Positions 9,796 through 21,305 are shown, counted from the stretch's first letter. The stretch: DNA of 64,000 nt from Agelaius tricolor (GCA_023055355.1 JALJCS010000051.1:1984001-2048000), one strand, 5' to 3'. Numbers and translations are program-made. The notes: a model not told the origin generated them from the sequence alone.

Positions 9796-11807
9796 TGATC
9801 CATTGGAGTGCCAGGGGTTGGATGATGGAAATGGTGGGGAGGGGATAGGGACAAAGTGTTCTAGATTGTCATCCATGAAGTGTCTTGATTTTCATATCTG
9901 TTCAGACTGGATTAGAAGGTGCTAGAAGTCAATATCAATTGGAGAGTGCTGATACCAATCTACAAACAGGAAAAGAAAACTTAACATGACAAAACACTTC
10001 TTTCTGCATTGTTGTCAGTACAATGTATTCACTTAGAATACACTTCTGAAATCTGTCTAATCTTTCAGAGAATTTAATAAAAACATAGAATATTCCCTAT
10101 GGCTTTTGTTGTTCTGGAATTTTTGCATAAATGTTTATGAGCCTTCCTGACTGAATTCCTGAACTGAAGAGCTCAAGAAAGAAGAGGCCTCTGGAGTAGT
10201 AAAACTCATTAGGAAACTCCAAGTGGCTGAGGATCCATGCCCATCAGAGAAGCAGTGAACAGAAATGGGCACAGCTTTGTGGCTGTCCCAGCTTTGGCAT
10301 GGGCCCTGGGCCTGGAGCAGGAGCAGCTCTTGAGGGCCCCAAGGCCGGGGCTCTGGTGCTGCCCTGGGCAGATGGGATGGCAGCAGGGGCTGCAGAGCTC
10401 TCAGCACCTCAGCCCAAGGGGAGCAGGGCAGCCAGGGAGCCTCCTTTGGCCTTGGCCAAGCACCTTCCCCCATGGCTGGGGCTGAGTCCTGTGGCAGCTG
10501 CAGCTGCTGCTGTGCCCTTGGCAGGGGCTGAGGCCGTGGGGCCAGTGCCCAGAGCAGCCTGGGCTGAGCAGAGCTGTGGGGCCAGAGCCGGCTGGGCTGG
10601 GCTGGGCTCAGAGAGGCCCTTGGTGCTGCCCAGAGCTCAGGGCAGCTGGCAGAGCTTGCAGGGAGCTGGGCTGGGCTCCGAGAGCCTGGCCCAGAAACCA
10701 TCAGTGTCCATCTCAGCCTGGCTGAGCGTGCAGGGGCAGGACTCAGGCCAGGCCTTGTGGGGCAGGGCCAGCGCCTGTGCAAGGCATTGCAAACAGGCAA
10801 GTGGCCCAGAGAGGAGGCTGCTCTGTGCCCTTGGTGGCACGGACAGAGCAGGGAGGGGGCCCAGGACATTTGTCAGCGCCAGCCTCTGTGCCCATGTGTT
10901 GGCAGCCCTGGCTGCTGAGCCCAGCTTTGGCCTGGGCTGAGTTTGGCTGTGGCCCAGCTCCACCCTCCTGCGGGGCTCAGGGCCTGTTCCCGGCCATGGC
11001 CAGCCCTGGCTGCCTCTCTGCTGGCCCAGAGGCCGGCAGAGCCCGGGGCAGGGCTGTCTGTGCAGCCCCACAGGTGCCAGGGGCTCTGCAGGAGCTGGCA
11101 GAGGCTGCCCAGCAGGGAGGCCATGGGGCACAGAGCCCCAAGGCTGCCGTGGGCACCACGGCACAGGGGCCGTTCCCAGCCGCAATGCTCCTGGCCTGGG
11201 CTGGGCCTGCACAGGGGCTGGGCCACCATGGCTGGGCCAGCACAGGGCCACAAAGGGGCCACGCAGCCGCTGCCGGGGCTGACAGCAAGGCCAGGCACAC
11301 ACAAGCAATTGCTGAGCATGGCCTGCACTGGCCAGGCCTGACTGTGCCAAAGGCAGAGCCCAGCTGCCCTTGGCGGCTGCAGCAACACTCCAGAGCCCAA
11401 AGAGCCTCCATGGCTGGGCTGGAGACCAAGGCTGCAGCAGGGAAATGCAGGGCTGCTGCGGGATGGGGAGGCCATTGAATTCCAGCACACACCTCAGCTC
11501 TCTGATGATCCCAGCACCATGCTGGGCCCTGTTTCAGCCTGGAGCAGAGCAGATGTTGATGGGACAAGAGCCCTGTGGGACTGTCAGGGACCTGCAGCTT
11601 GCAAGGTGCTCTGCTCTCCCCCAGGTGCTCTCGGAGAGATCCAACCCCAGCTCAGGGCACCTCAGGGCACAAGTGGCACTGCCTCGATGATGTCTGCCTC
11701 GAAATTGGCACAGGTGTTAATACCTGTTGGTTTCATAATATACAAGCAAATCTTTATTATCTGGGTCATTAGAGTACTTTCAAGAAATGGCAATAGTTTT
11801 CCACCAG
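9796..11807. other. Intergenic; GC-rich 10.2-11.7 kb, no gene recognised
   Basis: The first ~350 bases are AT-rich with no feature. From 10.2 to 11.7 kb the DNA is C/G-tract rich with overlapping long frames on both strands (up to 283 codons). It resembles the 7-8 kb stretch in composition. No domain, start context or splice structure supports a gene. Confidence 0.5.
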
Positions 11808-13270
11808 TGTCCTGGTTTGAAAAGGATGTGAGTTTTTTGGGATGCTGTTGTCAAACCAATAGGTGCTCAGATTTGAATTTTGGCACCTGGTGTGGCCACT
11901 GAGGACATGGATACTCCTCTGAGAACACAGGGGGTTAAAAGCAGGGAACTCCCAGGGGGAGCTCTCTTGGGTTCTGTCTGTGAAAGAGGTCAGAGCTGCC
12001 CTGCCCGGCTGCGGGCTGGCAGGGGAGGGGAAGCCATGCGGCCGCGTGAGGTAGGCCGGGCCTTGGACAGAGAGGGGAGGTGAAGGCCCCTGCAGGATGG
12101 AAGGGTGGAGGAACATTGGAGAGTCATCGGGCAGCCAGCCCCCCAGAGAGAAAGAGAGAAAGAGAGAGAGAAAGAGAGTGAGCCTGTGCCTGTGCTTGTG
12201 CCAGCTTGAAATTCAGTATCACATGCAGGCAGCACGGCCGGCCATAAAGGAGAAGGGGGGTGCAGCGAGAAGGTGCCTGGCAGGGCAGCCATGGGAGTTC
12301 TGGACAGGCAGAGCCTGAGATTTTTAACCCTTTTCTTGGATGATGGAAACCTTACTGATCCTCCTGGAGTTGAATGAGAAGAGAGATAGAGATGAGATAA
12401 GAGGAAATGGGCCACGAGAGAAGTTGAGAAGAATCTTCGTTGAGAGGAGGTGATGGAATGGCCTTTGGCTGGACTTCTCTTGTATAGCCATGAACAGAAC
12501 CATTTTTTTCCTGTGACGCAGAGACTGCATCTAGGGGGAGGCAATGGCTTGGAGCCAAGAGAGTGCAGTGATGTTATGTGAAGGAGTGCGTGAACAGAGA
12601 CAACGGGTGAGGAGGGTGGTGGTGCTCTCCATCTTCAGGGAAGAAGAAGAAGATCTCTGTTCTTGACAGAGATCCCCTCGGCCCCAGGGGCTGAATTTGG
12701 GAGGGACAGGTGTCCCCAAAGTGAGAGACTGTGCTTTTTTTGGAACTGGGCAAAGCATCCTTAAAAGGGGAACCCTAGAAGCAGCTCTGGACCATGTGCA
12801 GTGGTGAGAGCACTGGGCATGAAAGGAAGATGTCACGATGGCAAATGATCTCCAGGCAGTGCCACGTGTGACATGGAAACACAAAAGGTCTCAACTGTGT
12901 TTCCAGGGGAAGCCTATGGCACAAGAGGGACTCCTCTCTTCTTGATGAACTGAGAACTGATTATCTAAAGGCTGGTGATGGACTGAGAGTTGGTGATCTG
13001 AGGGGTGGTAACTGAATTGAGAATCCAAGGTTTTGTCTTACTGTGATGTATTGGGAATTTGGTGGGGGGAGGAGGAATGTTTGGAAGGTTTTCATCCTGA
13101 GTTCTCTGTGTTTCTTTTATATATTGTAAGTTAATAAAGTTGGTTTTTTCCCCTTTTATTCCTCAGCTGGAGCCTGCTTTGCCCTATTCCTGGTCACATC
13201 TCACAGCAGACACCAGGGAGAATGTATTTTCATGGGGGCACTGGCATTGCGCCAGCGTCAAACCGTGACA
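11808..13270 (+). mobile_element. Long ERV LTR with 12-bp inverted termini
   Basis: It begins TGTCCTGGTTTG and ends CAAACCGTGACA; the reverse complement of the end matches the start at 10 of 12 positions. A TATATA-type stretch lies near 13117 and an AATAAA poly(A) signal at 13133-13138. A GAGA-rich microsatellite lies near 12145-12178. The 1.46 kb length is large for an avian LTR. No target-site duplication is obvious. It may be a solo LTR or the LTR of the env-bearing fragment that follows. Confidence 0.7.
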
Positions 13271-13925
13271 CCTTTGTAGCAGATGATTGGCCCGTCTATA
13301 ACTCAGAGCTCCTCCGCACCACAGGTAAGAGACCCAACCTGGCAGATACTTGGGACAGGTGGACAAAAATGCTGCCCAATGCTCTAGAGGAACCCCAAGA
13401 ATTGGACCTGTTGGGGTCCTCCAAGGCCACGTACTGTGTCAAATTTTACTTTAGATGCCTGAAAAACAATTGGCCAGAAACTGACCGGACCAAAAACACA
13501 TACCAAAAAGACAAATCAGCAATTAACAAAGCCTGTAACTATCCCTATGGATAACTATCAACTGTATTGAAAAGCGGTAAATGCAACGCCTTATTGCCTA
13601 TCAAATTTTATCATGGTCTGATTTCTTTAACAAGAATGCTAACAAATGTGCCATATAAAATGATGCCAGATACAGTCACAAAAAGCTGTTGGGTTGTTCA
13701 GCAATATGCTAAATTGCACGTTATTATATTTATTTTCCAGTAACCCGGCGCTTCAAAAAGTCTTACTGAATTTCTGTTTCCATGGAATTTGCAGTTACTG
13801 TGGGTTTTTCTCATAACTGATTTACTCATAATTCTAACATGCTTGTTACAACTTGAATCCCTCCACTGCACCACCATGCTGTTATTTCACTTATGGCTTA
13901 TTCACCTTTAAGTAGTTTTTTTGTG
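13271..13925 (+). pseudogene. ERV env-like remnant (shared with 49.86-50.2 kb)
   Basis: An open stretch to 13554 resembles the N-terminal surface region of an avian ERV Env (WPVYNSELLRTTGKRP; then ATYCVKFYF). After a stop it continues in broken frames to a hydrophobic segment near 13800. From about 13563 the sequence is nearly repeated at 49856-50200. The envelope assignment is moderate; the gene is clearly disrupted. Confidence 0.45.
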
Positions 13926-16010
13926 TTAATAACTTTGGACAAAATTACATCATGCCATTATCTGTAACTTTTAAGGATGTTCATTTCAATTCTGTTAAAT
14001 TAAAGCCCAATATTGTAATGCTCAGTTACATTCTGTTAAATTAAATAAGGCAAAGGGGTTTTTTTGTTAAATTTTGTAGATTTAATTTCTGTTAAGTTTC
14101 ACTATTACTAAATTTGAACAATGTTCTATTCCAGTTTTTATTGGTCCAGTTATGTTTGGTATTAATAGTAATTAACTTTGAGTTCTCTCGAGTGCGCTTT
14201 TTGTTCTACTAAGGTGATAATGAATTTAATTTGAAATCCTTTTAGGGCTGAGTTTAAGTTCCTCTTGCTAAGCTCTAGCGCTGTCCAAATAAATTTCTGT
14301 CAGGTTTGATTGTTATTTAATCTGATGTATCATAAATTTTACTAGTGAGCTGTTCAGTGTTTTCCTTTGACGCATTTATTCTGTCATAAATACATCAATC
14401 TTTGTATTACTGTTTTTATAGCCAGCTTTTCATATGCTTTACCATCTTTTGGTGTAATTATCTGCAAGACACGTGTCATTTCAGGATCCTCCTTTTGTTC
14501 TCTAGCTGCTTCTGTATCTCTCAGACCAGACTACCCCTCTGGCTGGGCTCCGCACTCTGGCTCTATGGTTTGACCCAGTGCTGCCTCATCATTTTTAAGT
14601 ATTTTTCAGAGTTCCAAGAAATGATATCTCAGCTTTGTGGGAAGCCTCCTCTAAACTGATGGTATTGTGACATCTACTCTAATCAGATGCAGCCCCAATT
14701 ATTATTACAGAACCACTCCAACATTCTGCTGGGTTTAAAGCATCTCTGTGCTGAGGAAATTTTGGAGGAGACAGCTCTTGCATGGTTCATTAGTCTGTCA
14801 CCCCTAGACCTTTACTCCTAAGTGCTATTCTCAAGAGCCTTGTTTTAAATGATGTTTAGGGAATTCTCTCCCACTTGAAGCTTGGGTGGTGGCCAGGCCT
14901 TTGCTCTTCCTGGATGGGAATTGCCAACAGACCCAGATGTTTTCTGCATCAAAACTAGATTTGAGTTGTTTTGACTTGGCAATTTGACTCTCTAGACATG
15001 ACAGTTGAACTCTTTTTAAAGGCAGCTTGGGAATTATTATCTGGAAATAATTCTCCAAGTCCCCCCTGAATCGAGGTTTGTCAGCTGTTTGCAGACTCTG
15101 GGATGATGGTACATTATTGCAGAGATTGCTATTTACCTAATTCCACCTATGTTGTTAGCTTTGTCTGCTATTTGAAATATTCCTGATTGTTGTATCCATA
15201 TTATTCCTAATTGCTCTAAGTTTCTTGTCCACTGCATGTATTATTTTGCTATGATGTTTCTTCATACTCATAACAAAAGACATGCATCTCATTCTTAAAA
15301 AACAATAAAGAAAAGGAATGAATGCCGTAAGAACGTTCAAATAATGCAATATGTACATGAGAAATTTGGATGACTAATCATCTTGAATAATGCAATATTT
15401 ACATGAGAAATTTGGAAAAAAGATCATCACATCTAAATCCCAATTTAGTGTTTCACCACAGTGAAGCCTGATTGATTCATTAACTTCAGGAGAAGATGTG
15501 CCTGTGTTTCATCAGCAGCAGCTCAAAGCAGTCACCTGTTCATTCCATCAGATACTGATCAGCTCTGAAAAAATGAGGCCCAGTGCAAAGAGAAATAACC
15601 TCATCACCTTGCAGCCTTTGCTTAAAAGGTTTCCTTGCAGCCTTTGTGGCCAGGGCAGGAACAGGAGGAGGACTGCCCAGACATGGCTGTGTCTGGAAAC
15701 TGACAGAGGCAATTTGCCAACAAAAGCCTCCTGGCATCCTCACGGTACAGAGCTCCTACGAACCTTCTCCAGTTATTCCCTGTTCCAGCACCCAGGAGGA
15801 CATTCAGTGATGTCAAAGATCAACATTTCCAGCTCAGGACTTTCTCATACTTCTCAACTCATTGGAAACAATGGTCATTTCTTTCCATTTCCCTAAGAGA
15901 CATTGGACATTATTCTTTTGTTTTCTCATGCTGCAAAACCCTGTGTCAATGACTTGATAGAATTTGGTAAGTTTTGTTGATTGTAATTGGTCTTTTATCT
16001 ATCTTATCCC
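13926..16010. other. AT-rich ERV-internal or inserted sequence, no gene
   Basis: This ~2.1 kb lies inside the ERV copy at the end of HYDIN unit A and is absent from the equivalent ERV of unit B, where the flanks are joined at about 50205. A 31-bp near-duplication occurs near 15341 and 15385 ('AATGCAATATGTACATGAGA'). No protein recognised. Whether it is an insertion here or a deletion there is open. Confidence 0.55.
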
Positions 16011-16108
16011 ATATCTAACAGATAACCAGTGATAACCTTGATGAGATAATACCCTCACAAGAGTGAGCTGTTCCAACATCAGAACATAGGAGCCTTTTTT
16101 AAATGAAC

Positions 16109-16507
16109 AAAAAGGGGGAGATGTCATAGACAGGTAGAATAATGATAAAAGAAAGGCCCTATGAAATCAGGCCTTGTTCTGCCATGTTAATAGCTGGCCT
16201 GTCATCACTTCTGAGTGCAGCTAAGCAGTTACAAGTTCCCATGTGAAGCCATTGTGAGAATGAGACTTTGTGAGCAATCTGTTCTGAGGGTGAAAAACAA
16301 ATGCACCTGCAACAACAAGGGATTTGTCCCATGAGAATCAGTGAAGAGAACAGGTAAACAATACAATAGAGAGATTTGATGCACAAGTAAAATCTATTTT
16401 ATTAACCAATAATAGAATAACTGATAAGAAATCTCTGAACTAACTAAAGTTGAAAAACACAAGGTTTTTCAAACTGTGTAAAATGAGTTGCATGAATAAA
16501 GAAGAAA
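16109..16507 (+). mobile_element. Polypurine tract plus truncated 3' LTR (unit A copy)
   Basis: The tract AAAAAGGGGGAG (16109-16120) is followed by an LTR start TGTCATAGACAGG at 16122. LTR-like sequence, including a plus-strand AATAAA near 16494, runs to the HYDIN Lys-rich exon. The right end is not a clean CA terminus, so the LTR is truncated or rearranged. The same arrangement is at 50302-50697. Confidence 0.65.
16398..16403 (-). terminator. Antisense poly(A) signal downstream of HYDIN unit A
   Basis: TTTATT on the plus strand reads AATAAA on the minus strand, 41 bases beyond the unit A stop codon. It lies in LTR-like sequence, so an antisense LTR may terminate this transcript. Inference only. 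Confidence 0.4.
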
Positions 16508-17143
16508 GAGTTCTCCAGCTCAGCTGGGTCCTCTGGGATTTCAGTTCCCCCCTTCTTTGAGGCTTTGGGTTCCTCCTTCTTTGGGGCTTTGGGTTCCCTC
16601 TTCTTTGGGGCTTTGGGTTCCTTCTTCTCTGAGGTTTTGGCTGCCTTCTTCTGTGGGATTTTGCTTTCCTTCCTCTCTGGGGCTTTGGTGTCCTTCTTCT
16701 CTGGGATTTTGGTTTCCTTCTCTGAGATTTTGGTTTCCTTCCTCTCTGATGCATTGGTTTCCTTCCTTTCTGATACTTTGCCTTTCTTCCTTTCTGATGC
16801 TTTGCTTTCCTTCTTCTCTGAGATTTTGGTTTCCTTCTTCTCTGATGCTTTGGTTTCCTTCTTCTCTGGAGCCTTGGTTTCTTTCTTCTCTGGGATTTTG
16901 GTTTCCTTCTTCTCTGGGATTTTGGTTTTCTTCCTCTCTGGGGATTTCGTTTCCTTTTTTTGGATTTTGGTTTCCTTCTTCTCTGGGGTCTTGGCTTTCC
17001 CCTTCTCTGGTTTTGGAGGTTGCTTTCCCACACAGACACCCTTCTTTTCCTTCTTCTGCTTCTCTTCCTTCTTCTGCCTCTCTTCCTCCTCTAAGGCTTT
17101 TGCCTCCTCCTCAAGCTTTTTAGCTGACTGCTTCAGCTCCCTT
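16444..17143 (-). CDS. HYDIN: HYDIN unit A, last exon (Lys/Glu/Pro-rich region)
   Basis: Acceptor TTTTGTCTGCAG, followed at once by AAG (a NAGNAG pair; alternative start 17140). It encodes a Glu/Lys-rich coiled-coil-like start (RELKQSAKKLEEEAKALEEE) and then about twenty degenerate 8-residue repeats of the type PEKKETKA, matching the charged caldesmon-like region of HYDIN. Compared with 50827-51601 it lacks about 340 bp near the 3' end, so the frame leaves HYDIN at AELENS, reads 16-20 LTR-junction residues and stops at 16444-16446. Frame and phase agree with exon 18988-19214. Confidence 0.8.
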
Positions 17144-17545
17144 CTGCAGACAAAATAGAAACCATGGCTGAAAGTCCCTACCAGAAACTTGGGCTCCCTA
17201 GTCCTGGCTGGCCCTGCACTTCATTCCTTGACCCTGAGGCCATTTCCGTGAATTCTCCTCAACCCACAGAGGCTGGGAACATCCCAAGTGAGGCCATTGG
17301 TGGAAGGGGACCTCCAGGCCCAGCCAAACCTCAGCTTTGCCATCATAAGCTCTTGACTGTGCAAGCTCCCTCTGAAGGCACAGCCAGACCCCTCCAGCCC
17401 CTGCCCAAGGCTGATCCAGCAGCTCTCTGTGCTGCTGCCTGAAAACGCCCTTTGTCTCTTGGCTTCCCAGTTTAGAGCAGAGCACAGATTGCTGACATCT
17501 GCTCATCTCTCCTACAATTCTTACTCAGCTCATTCAGCCCCCTTC

Positions 17546-18168
17546 CTCCTGGACATAGCTGAAGCATGATTTTAAAGAGTTCAGATTTCAGCTGGGGCTT
17601 AGAAGCAATTCCCATTGATCAGGATGTAAGTTAGATAGGCAGACCATAGGTTAATGATTATGAGATGCTTAAGCCGGAGCTGAATGTTCTATTGTTTACC
17701 ATGAGGAGCTTCTTTCTAGAAGGAAGTGGAGGAAGTGAACTGTTATAAGAACATCTTGAAACCAGGAGAACAATGCTTAGGACCTGGGCTTGATGTCAAT
17801 CAGTCACTAAGCAAGGGACCTTGGATCGTGCCAGAGGGTCACAGAGACCTGATGAAGACATTCCTGACTTCATCCCTCAAGACCACAGACCCAATTCGAG
17901 CCCCAATTCAAGGGAGGAATTGCACAGGTGTGAAGGACCAATGAGCTCATTTGAATACAGAGCGGGGACGGGAGGTGCTGGGCTTGTGCAGATGTATTGT
18001 ATGTAAGATCTTGGGCAATAAAGAGAGGGCAAAGAACCTTGGACAGCGCAGTCACGCCTTTTAGGGACGGCTCTGGTGCCACCTGCCGGTGTTAATAAAC
18101 ACACCACTGTCTAACTTTAATTAGTTAGAGAGTCTGTGTCCGTGACCTTTGGTTTTAATGACTCCTAG
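17546..18168 (+). mobile_element. Solo-LTR-like insertion present only in unit A
   Basis: The flanks align with unit B at about 52018-52040, where this ~620 bp is absent. It contains two poly(A) signals (AATAAA at 18017-18022 and 18094-18099) and U3/R/U5-like composition. It therefore inserted into the last intron of unit A after the A/B duplication. Ends are approximate; a target-site duplication is not clear. Confidence 0.55.
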
Positions 18169-18987
18169 CCTGCTCCTTCATGAGAACAATCCTATCAGTC
18201 AGAAAGCAAAGGCTGCAGGAACTCCTCTCCTGCAAGGCAGGCTCTTGTCAGCCAGATTTCCTGCTGGAACCCAGCTGTGACCAAGCAAACCAGTGCTGGC
18301 TGCCATGGAAACCATTGGAAGCAGCCTCGTCCCTCTCCTCCCCATGAAACCAACTTCAGCCTGGCCTGAAGAAGTCCTGATGCACAGGCTGGCTTGAAGC
18401 AGCCTCCACTCCCAGCTCCACCCTGGGCCTGTGTGTCCTGAGCTGGGCTGCCTTGCTGGAGCTGAGCTTCTCCTGTGCTTGCCCACGGCTGCAGATGCAG
18501 GGGAGCCTAAAGGACATGAGCTTTTCTGGCTGCTGTCCCACCATAAGGAGAGCCCTGGCAGATCAGCATTGCCAGGGCTTCATCTGGGGCAGGAGCAGGA
18601 CCCAAAGCAAGGTTTGCTCTGTGCCCCACGCCTGCCCATACCACGATGCCACTGTTTTGGTGAAGAAGGGAGATGATGAAGAAGATGCCACTCAACACCA
18701 TGCACTTCAAGCCACCTCTAGAGGCAGTGCCAAGGCAAGCCCAGAGCCCAGCTCCCTGCAGGCAGCAGCTAAGCCAGGAGGGCTCAGCACTCAAATAGAG
18801 AAGAAGATGTGTCTCAACAGGAGAAGGTCCTTCCTCTCTTGGCAGCCAGGGAGCTCAGAGTGGCCCTCCCTGTGTTGCTGCTGGCCCTTGCTGTGCAGCA
18901 CCTCTGAGCTCAGAGTCCTTGGAGCAGGGAAGCCCTGCAGGGACAATAACCCATGGCAGAGCAGGAGCCCATGGAAGGCTGACTCAC

Positions 18988-19214
18988 CTCTCCCTCAGAG
19001 GGGCCTGAGAGCCACAGTTGATCTCCCGGGGGCTCAGGGAGGAGCTGACACGTGAGGCCTCCCCGGGCACCAGCCCCTCGTAGCTGGGGCCTCCCTCCAC
19101 GTGGCACAGCTCCGGGACACTGCAGGTGCTGCTGAGGTGGCCAGAGAAGGTGGAGGAGACCTGCTGGCTCTCTCCTGGCTGCAGCACACCTGGCACTGGC
19201 AGGATACTGAAAGC
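18988..19214 (-). CDS. HYDIN: HYDIN unit A, fused exon (ASH segment plus tail of a downstream exon)
   Basis: Acceptor at 19215-19216 after a pyrimidine run. The first 210 bases match the unit B exon 63233-63442 (AFSILP..HVEGGP..INCG). At the point where that exon has its donor, this copy reads on for 17 bases (APLRE) to a strong donor, GTGAGT. That donor and the following intron match the ones after unit B exon 52858-52939. The exon is thus two exons joined by deletion. Length 227 gives phase 2, exactly what the last exon needs. Conserved sites have changed relative to B (21 of 70 residues by hand count). Confidence 0.75.
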
Positions 19215-19990
19215 CTGGGTGGAAGACAGGAGAGATTGAGGTGCTGAGCATGGAAATGGATGCAGAAGAGCATCTTGGAGCAAAGTGCAGCTGTAGCCAG
19301 AGGGGCCTATTCCACAAACACTGCCAGAATCACCCTCACCTCATCCTGCATCCATGCCACTGACCAGTGCAGGGACCATGGGGAAAATCTTCTCCCATCC
19401 TCAAGGGTCAATGCATTAATTAGTACATTATATGAAAGTGACCTGGGATGTCTCCTGGCAGTAGAAATTCTCTCTGATGCACAACTTGCCTTTAAAAAGT
19501 TTCAAAACTTCCTGCTTTTAAAAAGGAGGAGACTCAGAGTGAGAGCTCTTGGAGCTGACGGAAGGAGCTCAGCCCAGCTCATCTGACTCCTGAGGCTCTT
19601 CCCCTCTCTCTCTGATTTAAATGCTGCTTTCTCAAGGTGCTACAGCAAAAGCGCCTGCAAAAACTTCCTGTGGAGCACCTGAGGAGTTCCAGGGGGAGCA
19701 GTGCCCTCCACAGGTGCTGCACAGCGTCCTTGGGCAGCCCTACAACGTGTCCTGCACGGCCTCTCCAACAAGCAGCTGCTCCAGCAGCCCTTTGTGATGG
19801 GCCTGCAGGGATGGGAGGCCCCTCTGTGGCCAATGCTGAGGGCCCCCAGCGGCACTGGCAGCTCCAGCCCTGCTGGCCACACTGACAATGGGCAGTGAGA
19901 CAGATTCCCTCCTGCCTTCTCCGCTCCCAGGGGAGTGTGCGCCACGTCCAGGGAGCACCTGAATCCCTCCAAGCCTCGTGGCAGGTGAGG
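19215..19990. repeat. Duplicated intron flank, paralogous to 63443-64000
   Basis: The sequence 5' of the fused exon matches the sequence 5' of unit B's first visible exon with about 4-6% differences and small indels. Homology reaches the right edge of the window, so the true extent in unit B is unknown. Confidence 0.85.
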
Positions 19991-21158
19991 GTTTGCAGGA
20001 GTTGGTGCTGGCACCTGGAAAACATGCCATTATCTGTGCTGGGAGGAAGAGACAGCCACTTTGCAAAGTCTCCCTTTGTGAGACAGCTTCAGGGCCAGCA
20101 GTGCAGCAGCAGCTCTGGGTGAAAGCAGAGCCCTGCAAACAGGGAGTCTGGCTGCCTTGGGAAGAGGCTCCATGGAGATCAGGATCATCCCAGCTGGCTC
20201 TGGGAAGGAAGCTGGAGGTCTTAGCATGATGATGCAGAGAAAAGCCTCATTTTACTTTGGGAAGGAAACAAGGCAAAAAAAAAATCCCACACTCAGCACA
20301 GGCCTGTAGGATCTGAGTCAGCTTCTCCAAGGAAAACTCTCCTATTTCTCCCTCCCACACAGCCCATACCCAGCCACTGGCCCTGCTGCCCAGCCCACTG
20401 TCAGGGCACAGCACAGCAGGGCAGCAAAAAGGGAGCTCAGCACGAGCAGGACTTGGTGCTGGCAGGCTGGGGAGGCAACACAAGCAGTAGGGGTACAAGA
20501 AAATCTACCTCTGCTCCTGGAGATTGGGCAAAACCCCACGATTCTTTCAGGGCTGTGGCTGCCTCCTCCACATTTCTAATCCTGAAGCGTCTCCTTAGAG
20601 ATGCTGAGGAATCCAAACTGGGTCTCTTCCCCTTTGGTGGTTGGGGTTGGAATTTAGATGGGTAAGGCTCACATCTGGAAAAGAACACAACTATGAACAG
20701 GGACCTGCAGTGGGAGGGAGGGACACCTGCACGAGCAGCTCCTGGCCAGGATGCAGCCCCTGGGTGGGTGCTGGCACGTTGACCTGAGAAATGGTTTGAT
20801 CCAGCCCTTCCCAATCCAGGCTGGAGCAGGTCTGTTCTAAAGGCAGCCCAGGGATGACACTGAGCTGCTGCAGCAGCTGCAACTGCTTGCATTGAGCAAC
20901 TACAGAGGACAGGCATGAACACCTGGTGGGGATGCAGAAAGCACAGTGGGAGAGGGAAAGACAGAGAAGGCAGCAAAAAGGTGAGATCTGAGGCACCGAG
21001 GGGCAGACCCAGCCAGTGCCCAGCCAGCAGAGCCCCCCCAGTGCCCAAGGCCAGAAACTCTGCAGCTCCACCAGGGATTTATCAGGAATGTTCCCCTGAC
21101 ACTGCTGGGGGGTTGGTTGACATTTCCCAACACTCCCAGGCGACTCAGGTCGCATTCC

Positions 21159-21184
21159 CCATCCATCCATCCATCCATACATAC
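21159..21184 (+). repeat. (CATC)n microsatellite
   Basis: ATCC tetranucleotide run followed by two ATAC units, in an intron of unit A. Confidence 0.8.
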
Positions 21185-21305
21185 ACAGGCTGTGGTGCTG
21201 GGATCCTGCCAAGCTCTGCCAGCCTTGGGCTTGGGGAGATTTCTGCCAGCTGTCCTGAGCTCCGTAGTTGTGCTCTCTGTTCCAGGAAGCAAGCAAGAAA
21301 GATTT

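Noticed and set aside
10637..11488. 283-codon minus-strand frame and neighbours
   Set aside because: GC-rich, with frames open on both strands and no conserved motif.
16557..17158. Long plus-strand frames (hydrophobic Phe/Ser/Leu-rich, 188-197 codons) opposite the Lys-rich exon
   Set aside because: They are the antisense reading of the 24-base repeat; the minus strand has the splice phase and HYDIN match. The same applies to 50823-51632 and 51089-51583.
20520..20674. Minus-strand candidate exon (CEPYPSKFQPQPPKGKRPSL) with a good acceptor (TTTTCCAG) and a donor GAG|GTAGAT, between unit A exon 16 and the fused exon
   Set aside because: Its frame needs an incoming phase of 2, but unit A exon 16 ends in phase 0, and joining them gives an immediate stop (ATG TGA). 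It may be an orphan of the missing HYDIN exons; not annotated.
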